Source: Tetracentron sinense (Eukaryota > Streptophyta > Magnoliopsida > Trochodendrales > Trochodendraceae). From it: a stretch of DNA of 64,000 bases. The notes under the pieces are model-generated. The model saw nothing but the letters and a program-made list of their open reading frames with translations, did no database searches and was not told where the DNA came from. Made by a program: the position numbers and the translations under genes. Shown piece after piece: positions 11,064 to 23,179 of the stretch (the first letter of the stretch is position 1; each line of letters opens with the position of its first letter). The DNA is taken from the NCBI GenBank assembly GCA_015143295.1, contig CM026554.1, forward strand, positions 31,571,531 to 31,635,530, given 5' to 3'.

Positions 11064-11990
11064 TTAATTTTCTCCTTTTTTGTTTTGGTCCTTCTTCTTC
11101 CTTATTCCCATCAGGACTTCGTTGTAACCCCCTTTTCACTCCAACTTGCATCCTGTACTCTTTCTCCTTCTCCCAAAGCATCATCTCCAGTCTGTCTATC
11201 TTCTTCCACCTCGCCATCTCAATGTTCTTTTACTTGATATTTTCTATTTGATGCGCATAGGGGACCTGATATTGAGGGTATATCTCTGCTGGGAATCTTT
11301 GTGCCTTAGATGGTCCCTCTGCTTTAGTCAAGCCTGTGTTGTTGATATGGGCTTTACCCACTTCCTCTTTTGAGCCCAAATTCGAATTGGGAAAATCGAG
11401 ATCCTACTTCTTTGACACACTGTCCTCTCTATCCACCGAAGGAAGTGGTATCATGTGGGATAAACTTGCCTTATCTAGTTCCTTATGAGCATCCACAACA
11501 GATTCAATTACGGAAATTCCAGCGTTTCCCACTAGCAATGAAACGTGTTCTCTTGTAACCGCTGCTGGCTTTCCAAAACTTCCAAGATTCTCTCCCATCC
11601 AATTTGTAACCGGCAGATTCACACCTGTCGGTGACCTGAGAGGGTAATTCGTAGACTGCAGTGGCCTTGATGGATCTTAGCTCCGATGATCTGAGAGTTG
11701 CTTCGATGACGTGCATGGAAGGCTCACCCTCCATTTCATTCATGCGATCAGTATCCCCTACATACGCCAATGTCGGTAACCTGTTCAGAGGTTTTACAGC
11801 ATGTATTGGGTTCAATGGTATCTCCTTTCTCATCTCCGGCAACACAGTAGATACAACCACATCGTGTATGGGCGTTTTCGAACCAGATCACAGGTTGTCG
11901 ATTTGGATCAGTTCTGACTGCTCCGAGGACGGCAAGGCATGTCCCTATTGTTCACCTTCCCTCTTAAACAGTCTCCATATCCACCTTCTT
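11064..11990 (-). pseudogene. LINE ORF1 remnant (gag-like)
   Basis: The segment lies immediately upstream of the LINE endonuclease on the same strand, where plant L1 elements carry ORF1. Open stretches at 11860-11504 and 11622-11404 have polar, low-complexity translation, but I recognise no intact DUF4283 or CCHC knuckle. The call rests mainly on position, and the N-terminal half appears to be missing. Confidence 0.4.
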
Positions 11991-12027
11991 TATTAGAGAA
12001 TAAAGAAGGGTATTGTAATAAGGTGAG

Positions 12028-12059
12028 TGAGATACACTATATCATTTAAGTGTATCTCA
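12028..12059. repeat. Perfect 11-bp inverted repeat (stem-loop)
   Basis: TGAGATACACT (12028-12038) and AGTGTATCTCA (12049-12059) form a perfect stem with a 10-nt AT-rich loop. It lies at the junction between the LINE and the LTR-like fragment. Confidence 0.7.
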
Positions 12060-12322
12060 TCACAACATTAGATTAGCATCAATCAAGGGTAGATTAGATT
12101 TGGTTAGGAATGATTAGATTAGGTTTATTTACTTTCCATTAAAGTCCATCTTGCTAAATCTATATAAACCCTATTTAGTGACATCCCACTATTATGCACT
12201 CGCGGTTCTTATCGGATATCGGCGAATTACGTTTTAAAGATATTATATTCTTATACGAGCTTTGGAGTCCATAAATTCTCTATCCTCCATTTTCCCTTGT
12301 TTAGAATTATAGTTTCCCAACA
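12060..12322 (+). mobile_element. LTR-like fragment (3' part)
   Basis: This stretch has the layout of the 3' part of a short plant LTR: a TATA element (CTATATAAACCCT, about 12161), a pyrimidine-rich region, and an end at CCCAACA (12322) exactly where P450 similarity begins. No matching TGTTGG start or second copy was found. The call is tentative. Confidence 0.35.
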
Positions 12323-12652
12323 TACCACTCTCTCAATCTCAAATCACAATTCACAGCTTCCTTATAAGGAGATTGACACCATGTTTAGGCTCTATAACTA
12401 ACCTAAGTGTGGCAGAATGGCAATACTTCGGAGAGATAGATAAAGTGAAGCTGGATAGAATGAGAGCCAGAAGCATCTTTAATTCTATCATGCCAAAGTT
12501 CTGTCCTAGACACACATAGGGTCCAATACCGAACGGCATGTACAGGTGTGGAAATTTGCATGCACTAGTTATTCCATTTGCGAACCTCTCAGGATTAAAC
12601 TTGTGGGCGTTTGGTCCCCACATCTCTGGGTCTTGGTGCAGTGTTACCACCA
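12323..12652 (-). pseudogene. Broken copy of the last exon of a CYP714-type P450
   Basis: The minus-strand reading 12650-12351 gives 99 residues nearly identical to the C-terminus of the intact P450 at 40380-42242: TLHQDPEMWGPNAHKFNPERF, then FGIGPYVCLGQ, then SISPKYCH and the terminal VNLLIRKL. The similarity extends about 28 bp into the 3' untranslated region and stops abruptly at 12652, inside the exon. The invariant Arg of the heme-binding motif (FxxGxRxCxG) is Tyr here, although the Cys ligand remains. All upstream exons are missing, so no P450 can be made. It is bounded by LTR-like ends on both sides, suggesting a duplicated gene segment trapped among retroelements. Confidence 0.9.
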
Positions 12653-12660
12653 GTTATTCT

Positions 12661-12688
12661 ATAAGCAAAGATGAATTTTGCGCTTACA
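12661..12688 (+). repeat. Residual 5' LTR end (28 bp) of the Tat element
   Basis: These 28 bp are identical to 39701-39728, the last bases of the 3' LTR. Upstream, after 8 unrelated bases, the sequence is P450 coding DNA instead of LTR, so nearly all of the 5' LTR is deleted. Confidence 0.85.
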
Positions 12689-12694
12689 AATTAA

Positions 12695-12712
12695 TGGCAT
12701 GCCCGGTGGGAC
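12695..12712 (+). promoter_or_regulatory. Primer-binding site of the Tat element
   Basis: TGGCATGCCCGGTGGGAC lies 6 nt after the LTR end. Its complement ends in CCA, as a tRNA 3' end must. Similar TGGCACGCCCGGTGGGAC sites are common after Tat-type LTRs. The tRNA species is not identified. Confidence 0.7.
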
Positions 12713-13030
12713 TTTCTTTTCCTCTCATCGTTGATGAAGAATTGAAAAATAAAAGAAGAACAAAAAAAAAGGAAAGTGAGTAATCCTTTCCCTATTTTTT
12801 CTCCGATTGGTGTGCAGGATAATCGAGACCGTCTACATCCGTCTGGCGTACGTGTTGACGATCAAGAGGAGGGTCTATGTCCCTCCAATGCCAATTCCAG
12901 TGACTCACCCCCTAAATTGGGCTAAGGTGGCAGCGGTCCTAATCATGAGGCCTCGGTCTACTAGCCGAACCCTCAATGAGGGTCTTGCTGCTCCTCCACG
13001 GAGGAGTCAACCCTACCAAGTCCACGGATA

Positions 13031-13300
13031 TGGTGCATCCCCAAGGATGCCCCACGGAGCAGGTGCATTCCCAAGGATGCACCACGAAAAAAGTGCGTCC
13101 CCCAGGATGTACCACGGAGCAGTGGCATCCCCAAGGATGCTCCGTGGACAAGGGGCATCCCCCAGGATGTCCCATGGAGAGGCCGCACCCAAGAGGATGC
13201 GCCATGGAGCGAACGCATCCCCCAGGATGTGTCGGTGCATCCAACTGGATGCCCCACGGACAAAGTGCATTCCTATCAGAGTGCACCACGGATGGTGTAC
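13031..13300 (+). repeat. 30-bp tandem repeat, about nine units
   Basis: Units of about 30 bp read CATCCCCAAGGATGCNCCAC and then GGAGCA, and include the internal near-palindrome CATCC-N-GGATG. The array keeps four reading frames open on both strands (for example RMxHGAxASP repeats), which explains the overlapping ORFs here. It lies in the untranslated leader of the Tat element. Confidence 0.88.
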
Positions 13301-13667
13301 CCAATTGGGTGCACACACTACAGGGTGGTGCTACCACTCTGCGATAAGTCAGCCCAAAAGGCAGACCTATGTCAAACACTGGGCCAGGCCTAACAAGCCG
13401 ACCCAAATCCCAACAGTCTGTAGTGGAAAGGCTACAATCGTTGGGGCCGACTATAGGACTAGTTGGATATAAGCCCCCAGTCCAAGTTGGCTGTTGGAGA
13501 TCCCCCTTTGAAAAATTTTCTAAGGCGGGGAGATGCTATCCAAATTTTACCAGGGCAAACGAACAAGGCCAAGGGTCTAAAGGACTTAATGAACAATCCC
13601 TCAAATAACTTTAAAAAATATAAAGTAATTGAGGAAGATGTCTTAGGGCATTCATCCGTGAATAAGA

Positions 13668-14250
13668 AACGTCCACGGACAGGATTATAAGATTGTCCAC
13701 AGACAGAAATACAAGACTGTCCATGGACAGGTCAACAAGACCATCCACAGACGGAAGATCAAGACCGTCCACGGATGGAAAATCAAGACCGTCCACGGAT
13801 GGAGAATCAAGACCGCCACAGACGGAAGATCCAAAATGTCCACGGGCAGGAGGTTAGCTCCGTCCATGGACAAAAGAGTAGCTCTGTCTACGGACAGAAT
13901 TCCAGCATTGTCCACGGACAGAAATTCAGCTCCGTCCACGGACAGAAGAGCAGCTCTGTCCACGGATAGGAGGCCAGCTCCATCCACGGATAGAAGAGCA
14001 GCTCTATCCACGGACAGAATTTCAGCACTGTCCACAGATAGAAATCCAAGACCATCTGTGGACAGGCCCAAGCCTGATCCACGGACCGAATGCCAGACCA
14101 CCCGGACCAGAGACCCAAGCTAGTCCGAGGGTCAGAAACATGCCCCCTTCATAAGTGCAGGTCCAAGACAATCTGTGGACATGGTCCAAGGACAGAAGTC
14201 CCTTACAAGAAAGGGAGATCCATGGATAGACACTCTGCCATCCGAGGATA
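13668..14250. repeat. Array of about twenty TCCACGGA palindromes
   Basis: The 8-bp palindrome TCCACGGA and its variants (TCCACAGA, TCCATGGA, TCTGTGGA) recur about every 20-30 bp in units such as GTCCACGGACAGAAGAGCAG. On the minus strand this translates as LLSVDGA-type repeats and on the plus strand as ALSTDR repeats. Both are consequences of the repeat, not evidence of proteins. Confidence 0.85.
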
Positions 14251-14423
14251 GTTCTCTTTCTAAGAAAGAGAGGAGTTGACACTATACAGCCAACAAAAGA
14301 AGGGTATTCTCATAACCGGATTCATCATCCGATGATGATGCAGGAGGCATTAACAGTTGTGATCAATATCGTCCAACTGTTAATGCAAGAAACATTTCAA
14401 GTCCAAAATAGGTAGATAAAAAC

Positions 14424-16880
14424 TTGTTGTATAGACTGGGTCCGAACGCCTTCCGAGGTACTAACTTTGTAACTTTCTCATCAATGATGACATTTATTAC
14501 TGAACCAGAAAGAAGAACAACAACACCATATGACCCTAGGGTTAAGGTACTAAATAGAAGCACTTCTGCTTTTGAGATGCCCAATAAGAAGACTCCTGAG
14601 GAAATCCTCCAACTCAAAAATCAAAAGTACCATTCAACTCTGATAAAGAAGGTGTATAATTATCAGTCGAGGCCAAGAAGGTCCAGGAATCATAAGTCAA
14701 GAAGGTCGACTGACGCCTCAGGCAAAATCCGTTTTGTTCACCAGAGACGAAGGACTGATCCTTCAGCATCCGTTCACCCTACTTAGGAGAAACCAAATAC
14801 TGGAGCATCATATGATGATTACGAAAGAGTGTCTGTGAATGTGATCGGCACTAGACTCAACCCAGCTTCAGAAGAGTATACAACCCCAATGTTCCAAGGA
14901 ACTGGGGTAATGCCTGAGCAGAACTTATCAGTATGGTAGGATTCTCAGAGTTTAGCCGCTTTGGATGAGACAGAGTCCTTGCGAGCTGTCAGAATAGTTG
15001 CTCCAGGTCTAGTAATTCTAAGATGAAAAAGGAGCCACAAGAATCAGGTCAAAGGCAAAGAAAAAGCCCAAGACCTAATTCAATCAGCTCCAGAACCAGA
15101 TGTTGGCGGATACCAAGAAGGGTCAGAGCAAGAAGCGACCCCGGTAACCTCTCCAAGAGAATTGGAAGAAACTCCGCTAGTCAAAGAATATGTTTATGAC
15201 GAGCCAGCTCCTCAACCAATCAGACCGGAAGTTGTGCAGAAAATACCTCGATAGGTTTTCAATGCACCAAACCCTTTATATGGGATGCCCAGTGCCTATT
15301 TCATAGAAGAAGAGTTTTCGAATCTTTTCCGGTTACCGGAACCAATTTCGGAGCGACTGGTTGCGGTCATGACGACAAATCTAGATAGGAATGCAAGTCA
15401 AGGGAATAACCCTTCAACGTTGGCACCTCCGCCATCAAATGATCAAATAGCAGTCCTACAGGCTCAACTATGATACAAGGATGATCAGATCACAGTCATA
15501 ATGTCTCAAATGCAAGAATTGACTACTCAATTGTCAGCTCTTAAATCGGCATTGACACCCGTATCTCGCTTCCCTTATCAAGAAGGTAGCAATAATCAAG
15601 AGACAGCCCCTACACCTCCAAATCATCGAAGGGTGCCCGAAACGGGTCCCATTCCAAATCAGGCCACCCTCATAGGAGGGGTGTCACCGTCTCTTTTGGC
15701 TGCAATTGAAGAGACTGTCCGCAATCAAATGCGGCAAGCCAAAGAAAAAGAAGAGAATGTACGGATGATCGTGAAGTCTTATCTAGCTATCATGGATGCG
15801 GTTTTGTTCCCGCCAGGCTTTGTCCACCCGACATTCAAAATGTTCGATGGCACTGGGGATTCGAGGCAACACTTGTCTCATTTCCTCTCAAGATGTGGAT
15901 TGGCATCTAAGAACGGGGCTCTTTGCCTCCAACTCTTCGTATAATCCCTAGAGGGCGCTGTTTTGACATGGTATACCAACCTTCTTGAGGCTTTTATCCC
16001 TGATTGGAGCACAATGGTGATCGAATTCAGCAAACAATTCTACAACACTCAAAAAAGAGTAGGTGTTCTGGAATTGATTGAAACTCGACAGAGGGACAAT
16101 GAAACAGTAACAGAGTTTATTGCCCGATGGAGAGTCTTGATCTTCTTCTACCCTCAGAAATTCACTCAGTTAGAACTCATCCGGATGTGCCTTAACAACT
16201 TCAGGCATGACCTTTCAACCACCCTAATGGCTCAAACCTTTACGGGTTTCGAAGATCTATGTACAAAAGCACACGACATAAAAAATCATATAGGAAAAAG
16301 AAGGCGAGGCAGGGGCACTGATCGCCTTGAATCCTCAACAATTACAGTAGTTAAAGCCAAAACGACTGCACCACTAGCATCGAATGCTGGTAGATCAACT
16401 AGTCGAACAAACAACGACAAAAGACCAATTAAGGTTAGTACTAAACCAGTTCAGGGTCGATCTAGAAAGCCACAATGGCAAGGTAAAAAGGAGTCGCCAA
16501 AGAAGATCACCATGGAAGAGAGAATGAATAGAACATATTTGTTTTCTGAAGACATTGTCAAAGATTTGTTTGAAGATCTCTTCGCCAATGAACTCATCAC
16601 TCTCCTAGAAGATAGGTTTGTTTGGAGACCTCAATAGATTGGGATGAAAAATGATCTCGAATACTGCCCTTATCATCGTATGATCACTCACAAGATAGGT
16701 GACTGCTTTGTACTAAAGGACATCATCCAACGGCTTTTAGACAATAAAGAGATTGTCATTGATGATCCCCAACAGGCAGCTACATGCAATACGGTGGTGG
16801 CTTCAGAGCCAATTGATGAAAATGAAGCATCTTCAAGTAGCAAACTTCCTGACGACAGGCCGTTAGACAAAGAAGACTAG
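14424..16880 (+). pseudogene. Tat-element gag polyprotein (broken)
   Basis: Five open stretches share one frame across 14424-16880 and are separated by stops. The retrotransposon gag domain is clear at about 15800-16300: FPPGFVHPTFKMFDGTGDSR, then LEGAVLTWYTNL (with one stop just before), VIEFSKQFYNT, RQRDNETVTEFIARW and LIRMCLNNFRHDL. The N-terminal part (14424-15470) is Arg/Ser- and Pro/Gln-rich and not recognised; Tat/Ogre elements often have an N-terminal extension. The C-terminal piece contains a CPYHRMITHKIGDCF motif, an altered zinc-knuckle-like region. Gag would package the element RNA in cytoplasmic particles. At least three in-frame stops inactivate it. Confidence 0.8.
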
Positions 16881-17074
16881 ACTCTCTTTGAAAGCAAAAG
16901 GACCGAGAAGAAAAAACAGTTGGCTCAAAACAATGATGCTAAAAACAAGCTCAGGCTACAAGACAAGCTCAAACCCTAAGAAAAGAAAGGAAGTGCATAG
17001 CTAAGGCTGAAAAGAAGAAGAAGAAAGAAAGTGCGAGGAAAGTCAAGAAAAATGACCCCACCCAAGATGCTCTT

Positions 17075-20000
17075 GTGGAACAAAAACCATTGACGGCAAT
17101 CACCTTGATAGATTTTATCCCGCTAGGCTTCTGCTCCGACTACGACTATGATAGCCTTCAGTCAAAAAATTCAGGAGACGAATCCAATATCTTCTCCTGT
17201 TATGTTATCATTGCGGTCCCAAATGAAGACCCGTTATGGTTAAATGAACCAAGACAAATGGTAGCCTGCAGTCTAGGAAGACATCGGACATTTCAGGATT
17301 GGCTGGATCAAGCTAGAGATATTGAACTCCCGGAAAGGAGACCATTCATACCAGGACGGACGCCTAAAGGACTTTCAAATCTCTCTAAAGGATTCTCATC
17401 TGGAGGAGAAAGAGAGGTAGAAGATGAACAAGTATAGTCTGATTCCCCTCAAGAGAGGCCAAGCATGCCTGAGGCCCTGAATCTAGATCATTGTCATATG
17501 GGACGATCGATGCCAATATCAATTCAGCTTGAGAACCAAGATTCACTTGCTGCATTCAATTTGGACAGTGACCCTTTGACAGAAGAAGCAATCCTAAACT
17601 CAGGGTCAGCTGATAACTCATAGGCATCTGAACAAAGCTCAGCCCAAGCTGGAAGTTTGATAGGACAATATGAAAGAAAAGACCAGTTGTCCTTTCAAAG
17701 TAAGAAAAAGAAGCTGGACTTCAGTTCTGTGAACATGGTCCAACTCTTAGAAAGAGAGTCGTCTGGACCAATAGACCAGACAATTGCCTAAGTCTATCAA
17801 CTCAACCTTCGATCAGGAAGAAAATTATCATTGAGGTTTGTGCTAGTCCAGCACGAGAATCAGACCAGAGCCCAACTGACCCAAGCCCAAACAACTTCCG
17901 GAAATGAGAGGGTCAAATATGATATTTTGGCTCACCTGAAGAAAATCCCTTCCCTGTTAAGCATTTATGATGATCTCAAGATGTCCCCGGAATTAAGGAG
18001 GTCTCTCATATATGCCCTCTCCAATCTGGAGGAATTTTCTGAAGAAGTCACAAGTTAGCCACCACAGCCCCCTCAAACAGGAGCTTCCTACCTCTTCACG
18101 ATTACTTTTGATGATGAAGATATGCGAGCTGAGACACTCCAGTATAATCGGCCACAGTTCATCTCAGGTCTGGTCAATGAGACTAGTATCTTCAGAGTGA
18201 TGATAGATAGGGGTTCAACTGTCAACATCCTTCGAAGAATGCTGTCCAAGCTTGACGTACAAATAGGCCGGTTTCATGAAAGCAATCTGATCATCCAAGG
18301 CTTCAATGAAAATGAGCAGAAGCCCATGGGCATGGTCAACTTCAAAACTAGATTTGGGGATATTGCTAAAACTATAACATTTCTTGTGATCGATGTCGAT
18401 ACGTCATACAACGCCCTATTGGGACGGAAATGGATGCACAACCATCTAGTTGTGCCATCCACCTATCACCAATGCCTTAAATACCCTCAATAGAATAGGC
18501 AAGCAAGGATCGATGCTGATGATAATCTATTCAATGATGTAGAGGCATATTACACAAACGCGCATTTCTATGTCAAAAGTGCCCAAAGAACCCTTCAGTA
18601 GGAGAAAAGGTTGAGAGTGAACCGAAGAGCAATCATGGACCTGCCCAAACAGCAACTCCGAAAAGGGTGTTCAAATACACCCCAAAATCTCAAAGAAAAG
18701 AGGGAGAACCAACCCTATCATTGGTCGAATCTTCCCGAAATTTGGAGAAGGGCAAGTCAGTCGACCTTTCCCAGACTTGTGAGATTAGAGAAATTGATCC
18801 CCTTCAAGCTCTGAAAGGTGATCATATAGTCCTTTTGAGGAGAATGGATTGTACAATGGTTGCAACTACCTCCAGTTTCACTGCCCCGGTCATGAAAAGA
18901 TGACAGAGATCGATGCTCTTCAATTCTCTAGGTACATACGACAGGATGAACTCATGGACCAATGAAAATGGTAAGATCATCAATCTTTACAGGAAGAAGA
19001 TAAGCTTTGGTGAAAAGACAACCAGATTCGTCAAGAAGCAAGAGTTTGATCCCAAGAAGGAGAGCAAGTCAAAGGAACTATTCTACCGGCTTATGAAGAC
19101 ATGCTAAAAAAGGAGCAGCATGAAGCCCTGGATACTGGTGACTATGTAGATACAGATACGCCAAGAATTGGGTATAATCTCCCAGTCTTTGTATTCCAGA
19201 AAAATCACAACCAGACCGTAAAATGGTCACGGCCAGGGAGGAATCCACATCAGAAGAAGTCTCCATGGAATGACTTCCAGAAGAAGCGGAGTCCCTACAA
19301 GCATCTCTGTGGGTTGAGGCAGCACATCGAGATATGATTGATAGCCTGGCTAAGGTCAGCCTCAATACATGGCAAAAATGACTAACAACAGAAGTCATTC
19401 CTGGTGTCATTGTCCCACCCAGAAAAATAGGGAAAAAGCCCATCGTTTTTCATTCCGCAGGACAAACAGACAAAGCCACTCCTCAGAGCAACATAAAGGG
19501 TAGAAGAATGAATCCCTACCAAAGAAAACTTGTGTTTAATCCGGCAGCCAAGAAAATGCTTGAGAAGCAGGGGTTTAATATTGAAGCAGAAGAGCAAGTT
19601 AAGCATGAAATCAAGCTAACACCCAGGACTTTAGCTACTTATAAGCAGGTTGGTTCTAACTTGGAGAAGCTTGAAGCAGGAAACTCTGATTCCTCACCAA
19701 ATGAAGATCTGATCTAGATCGTAAATACTATTACGGTAGATGAAGACTCTTCTTCAGGAGAAGAGATGATCATGGAAGAACCACCGGAAGAAATGGAAAT
19801 CCGTCTGGCTCCTCCAGAATTTGAAGCGGGAGGTCAAGTAACTGCTGATGACCTTCTTGAAGTTAACCTCGGCTCAGAACAAGACCCAAGGCCAACCTTC
19901 ATCAATGCTTCTCTCTCCCAAACGGAAAAAGAGGAGTATCTTTGTCTCCTAAAAGAATACAAGGATGTCTTTACCTGAAACTATACGAAGATGCCTGGTT

Positions 20001-23000
20001 TCGATCCAAAAATTGCAGTCCATCATCTCACAATTCGAAAAGATGTTAGGCCGATCAAGTAGGCACAAAGACGAGCTCGCCTAGAGCTGGTCCCCCAAAT
20101 CGAAGTTGTGGTAGATAAACTCCTCAAAGCCAGGTTTATAAGAGAGGTTCAATACCCTACTTGGATTACCAACGTGGTTCCCGTGAAGAAGAAGAATAGG
20201 CAGATCCAGGTTTGCATAGACTTCCGGGTTTTGAATGAAGCCTATCATAAAGATGAATTCCCTTTGCCCATCACAGAAATGATGGTCGATGCCACAACCG
20301 GCTTCGAGACTTTATCCTTTATGGACGGATATTCCGGCTACAGTCAAATCAAGATGACCCCAGAAGATGAAGAGCTTACAGCCTTCCACACTACTAAGGG
20401 AGTGTTCTGCTACAAAGTCATGTCATTCGGCCTAAAAAATACCGGAGCTACTTATCAAAGGGCCATGACTATCATATTTGGATATATTCTCCATGACAAG
20501 GTCGAGTGCTATGTCGACGATTTAGTTTTCAAGCAAGACAACGAAACAATCATCTGGATGATCTTCGGGAAATCTTCAACAGACTGCGACAGCATCGGCT
20601 CAAGATGAACCCGCTCAAATGCGCATTCGGAGTTGCATCTGAAAAATTTCTGGGCTTTGTGGTACGCCATAGAGGAATTGAGATTAACCCTACTATAATA
20701 AGGGTCATTGGAGAAATGCCTCCTCTAAGAAATCTGCGTGAGTTGAAAAGACTTCAGGGTCGACTTATTTATATTCGGAGATTCATCTCCAATTTGACTG
20801 GAAGATGCGAACCGTTTTCCCAGCTAATGAAGAAGGGAATACCGTTTCAATGAGATGAAGCTTACCAAAATGCTCTAGACAGCATCAAGACTTATCTCAA
20901 AAATCCACCAGTCCTTATGGGTCCCATCAGAGGAAAGCCACTTATCCTCTATATCACAGCACTCGAAGGATCTCTTGGAGCTCTCCTTGCTCAACATAAC
21001 GACCAAGGAAAAGAAAATGCGCTATACTACCTAAGCAGAACTTTGGTTGGAGCAGAATGCAGATACAGCCCAACAGAGAAATTCTGTTTGGCCCTCATTT
21101 TTGCTCTGAAGAAATTAAGGCATTATATGTTTGAGCATTCGGTGAAACTAATATCCAGAGCTGATCCTCTCAAGTACATAATGTCTTGCCCTACTCACTC
21201 TGGCAGAATGGCGAAATGGGCGGTGCTTTTGTCCGAATTCGAAATCGAAATCGAATTTCGGGCCTCAAAAAGCAGTGAAAGGGCAAGCCCTTCCTGATTT
21301 CCTTGCAACACATCCAATTCCTGCGGACTTGCCTTTGGTCACCGAAATCCCTGACGAAGAAGTCATGCAAGTTCAAGTCAAACCAGGCTGGAAGATATAT
21401 TTTGATGGAGCTTCAAGAAGCCCTGATGTAGTCAAACACATTGACCCGAAGGAAAACAAATCAGGAGTCGGTATTATTTTTGTCACACCAAACAGCGCAA
21501 TACTACCCTATTCCTTCGCCCTAACAGAAGGGTGTTCAAATAATGAAGCTGAGTATGAAGCCCTGATAGCAAATCTTGAATTGGCTCTTGAGATCCCGGT
21601 GGATGAATTAACTATTTATGGGGATTCAAAACTCGTCATCAAACAGGTACGAGGTGAATATGGAGTGCGGAGGGTTAGTCTCTTTCCATATTAGAAGAGA
21701 GTGGATCAACTACTTGCTCAAATTTCAAGAAGCAACCTCTTTCATATCCGTAGAGGACTCAACAATCAAGCTGATGCTTTGGCCGGTCTTGCAGCATCTC
21801 TAACTTTGCCAACGGACAGGATGCTGACCATCACAGTGGGGGAAAGAAGAACTCTCAAACCCCTTTCAGAGATAGACTTCCTGGAGACAATTTGTTCTGT
21901 GGCAATCAAAGAAAAAAATGAGGATTAGCGACAGCCCTTCATCGATTATCTCAAACATGGTCGATTGCCTGGATACCGTGCCAAATGCGCTGAAGTACGC
22001 CGATGGGTCACAAAATTTGTGATGTTGGAAGAAACCTTATATAGAAGGTCCCTAGATGGCCTCTTGATGAGATGTATCTCAAGAAATGAAATAGATCAAG
22101 CCATGGAAGAAACTCATGTCGGGATCTGCAGTGCTCACCAAGCTGGGCCCAAGCTACAAATGCAGCTGAAAAGATTGGGCTACTACTGGCTTACAATGAT
22201 CACGAATTGTCTCAACTAAGCAAGAAAATGCAAAGTTTGTCAGCTCCATGCTGATTTCATACATCGGGCTCTTGAGCCTCTTCACATGACAACATGTTCA
22301 TGACCCTTCGCGGCATGGGGAATGGACGTCATAAGACCATTCACCCCACCATCATCGGCTGGATGCCAATACATCCTAGTCGCGACAGACTACTTCTCAA
22401 AATAGGCTGAATTCGTTGCTCTCAAAGAGGTCAAACACCACTCAGTGACAGACTTCATCCGGACCAATATCATTTATCGGTTCAAAAATCCAGAAAGCAT
22501 CATCACGGATAATGGGCAACCTTTTCGAAGTACCCCTATACACAAGTTGTATGCTAAATTTGATATCCGAGAGGACCATTCCACCCGGTATTATAAGCCG
22601 CGAATGGTCTCTCCGAAACCTTCAACAAGACTTTGTGCAATATCTTCAAGAAAGTTGTGGATAAAAGCAAACAGGACTAGCATGAACGCCTACCTGAAGC
22701 CTTCAGTGCATATCGGACTACTCATCGAACTCTGACACAGGTCACGCCGTATTCCCTAGTCTTCGGCTGTGAAGCAGTTCTCCCCCTTGAAATTCAAATT
22801 CCCTCCCTACGGGTGGCAATTTAGCAGTCTCTCATAAAAGAAGATTCAGCTAAGGTTCGTTTTGCAGAGCTTGAAGCTCTTGATGAACGTCGTCTCTAAA
22901 TCCAACAGAGTTTAGAGATGTACCAGCAAAGGCTAACTAGCCCCTTCAATAAAAGGATAAGACTAAGGTCTTTCAAAACAGGATCTTTGGTTTTAAAGGT

Positions 23001-23175
23001 CAGAACTCCGATAATTGTCACTCGTCGAACCAAGGGGAAACTCGAACCAAAATGGGCAGGGTCATACGCCGTCAAGAGGGTATACTCTAACAGAGCATAC
23101 CTGCTGACCTCAATGGATGGAGAGCGAATTATCCCTCAAACCAATGCAAGATTCCTCAAGCGATACTACTCCTAG
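17075..23175 (+). pseudogene. Tat-element pol: protease, RT, RNase H, archaeal-type RNase H, integrase (broken)
   Basis: The aspartic protease is at 18122-18490 with IDRGSTVNIL, where Gly of the usual DGGS is Arg. RT is at 20108-20608: QVCIDFRVLNEAYHKDEFPL, MDGYSGYSQIKM and CYVDDLVF, with the catalytic Asp pair kept. A frameshift near 20560 leads to thumb and first RNase H (20506-21297; LKCAFGV, LEGSLGALLAQH, YSPTEKFCLALIFALKKLRHY). The second, archaeal-type RNase H is at 21275-21900: WKIYFDGASR, GCSNNEAEYEALIANLELAL and YGDSKLVIKQV. Integrase follows (21965-23175): GICSAHQAGPKL, WGMDV, IITDNGQPF, and a C-terminal RRTKGKLEPKWAGSYAVKRV. Numerous stops and frameshifts, including one before the third catalytic residue, make it inactive. 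Confidence 0.88.
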
Positions 23176-23179
23176 GAAT

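Larger units (their letters stand above)
7246..11990 (-). mobile_element. Decayed L1-type LINE retrotransposon
   Basis: On the minus strand this segment has the order ORF1-like remnant, apurinic-type endonuclease, reverse transcriptase and zf-RVT domain. It ends with AATAAA and an A-rich tail (T-run near 7246-7252 on the plus strand). That is the layout of plant L1 LINEs. No intact ORF remains: frameshifts and stops divide both ORFs. The 5' limit (about 11990) is set only by loss of recognisable coding sequence, and I could not find flanking target duplications. Confidence 0.85.

Noticed and set aside
12323..12652. Second functional P450 gene
   Set aside because: Only about 99 C-terminal codons exist, the heme-motif Arg is replaced, and upstream exons are absent.
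12807..13472. Long ORF with RMxHGAxASP repeats, and antisense ORFs of similar length
   Set aside because: These ORFs are generated by the 30-bp tandem repeat, whose length is a multiple of three. They have no recognisable domain.
13685..14101. Minus-strand 138-codon ORF with LLSVDGA repeats
   Set aside because: This is a product of the TCCACGGA array in the Tat leader. Neighbouring frames show equally repetitive peptides.
13031..14250. CRISPR-like regular repeats
   Set aside because: The repeats are directly adjacent, degenerate units without unique spacers, in a plant retrotransposon leader.
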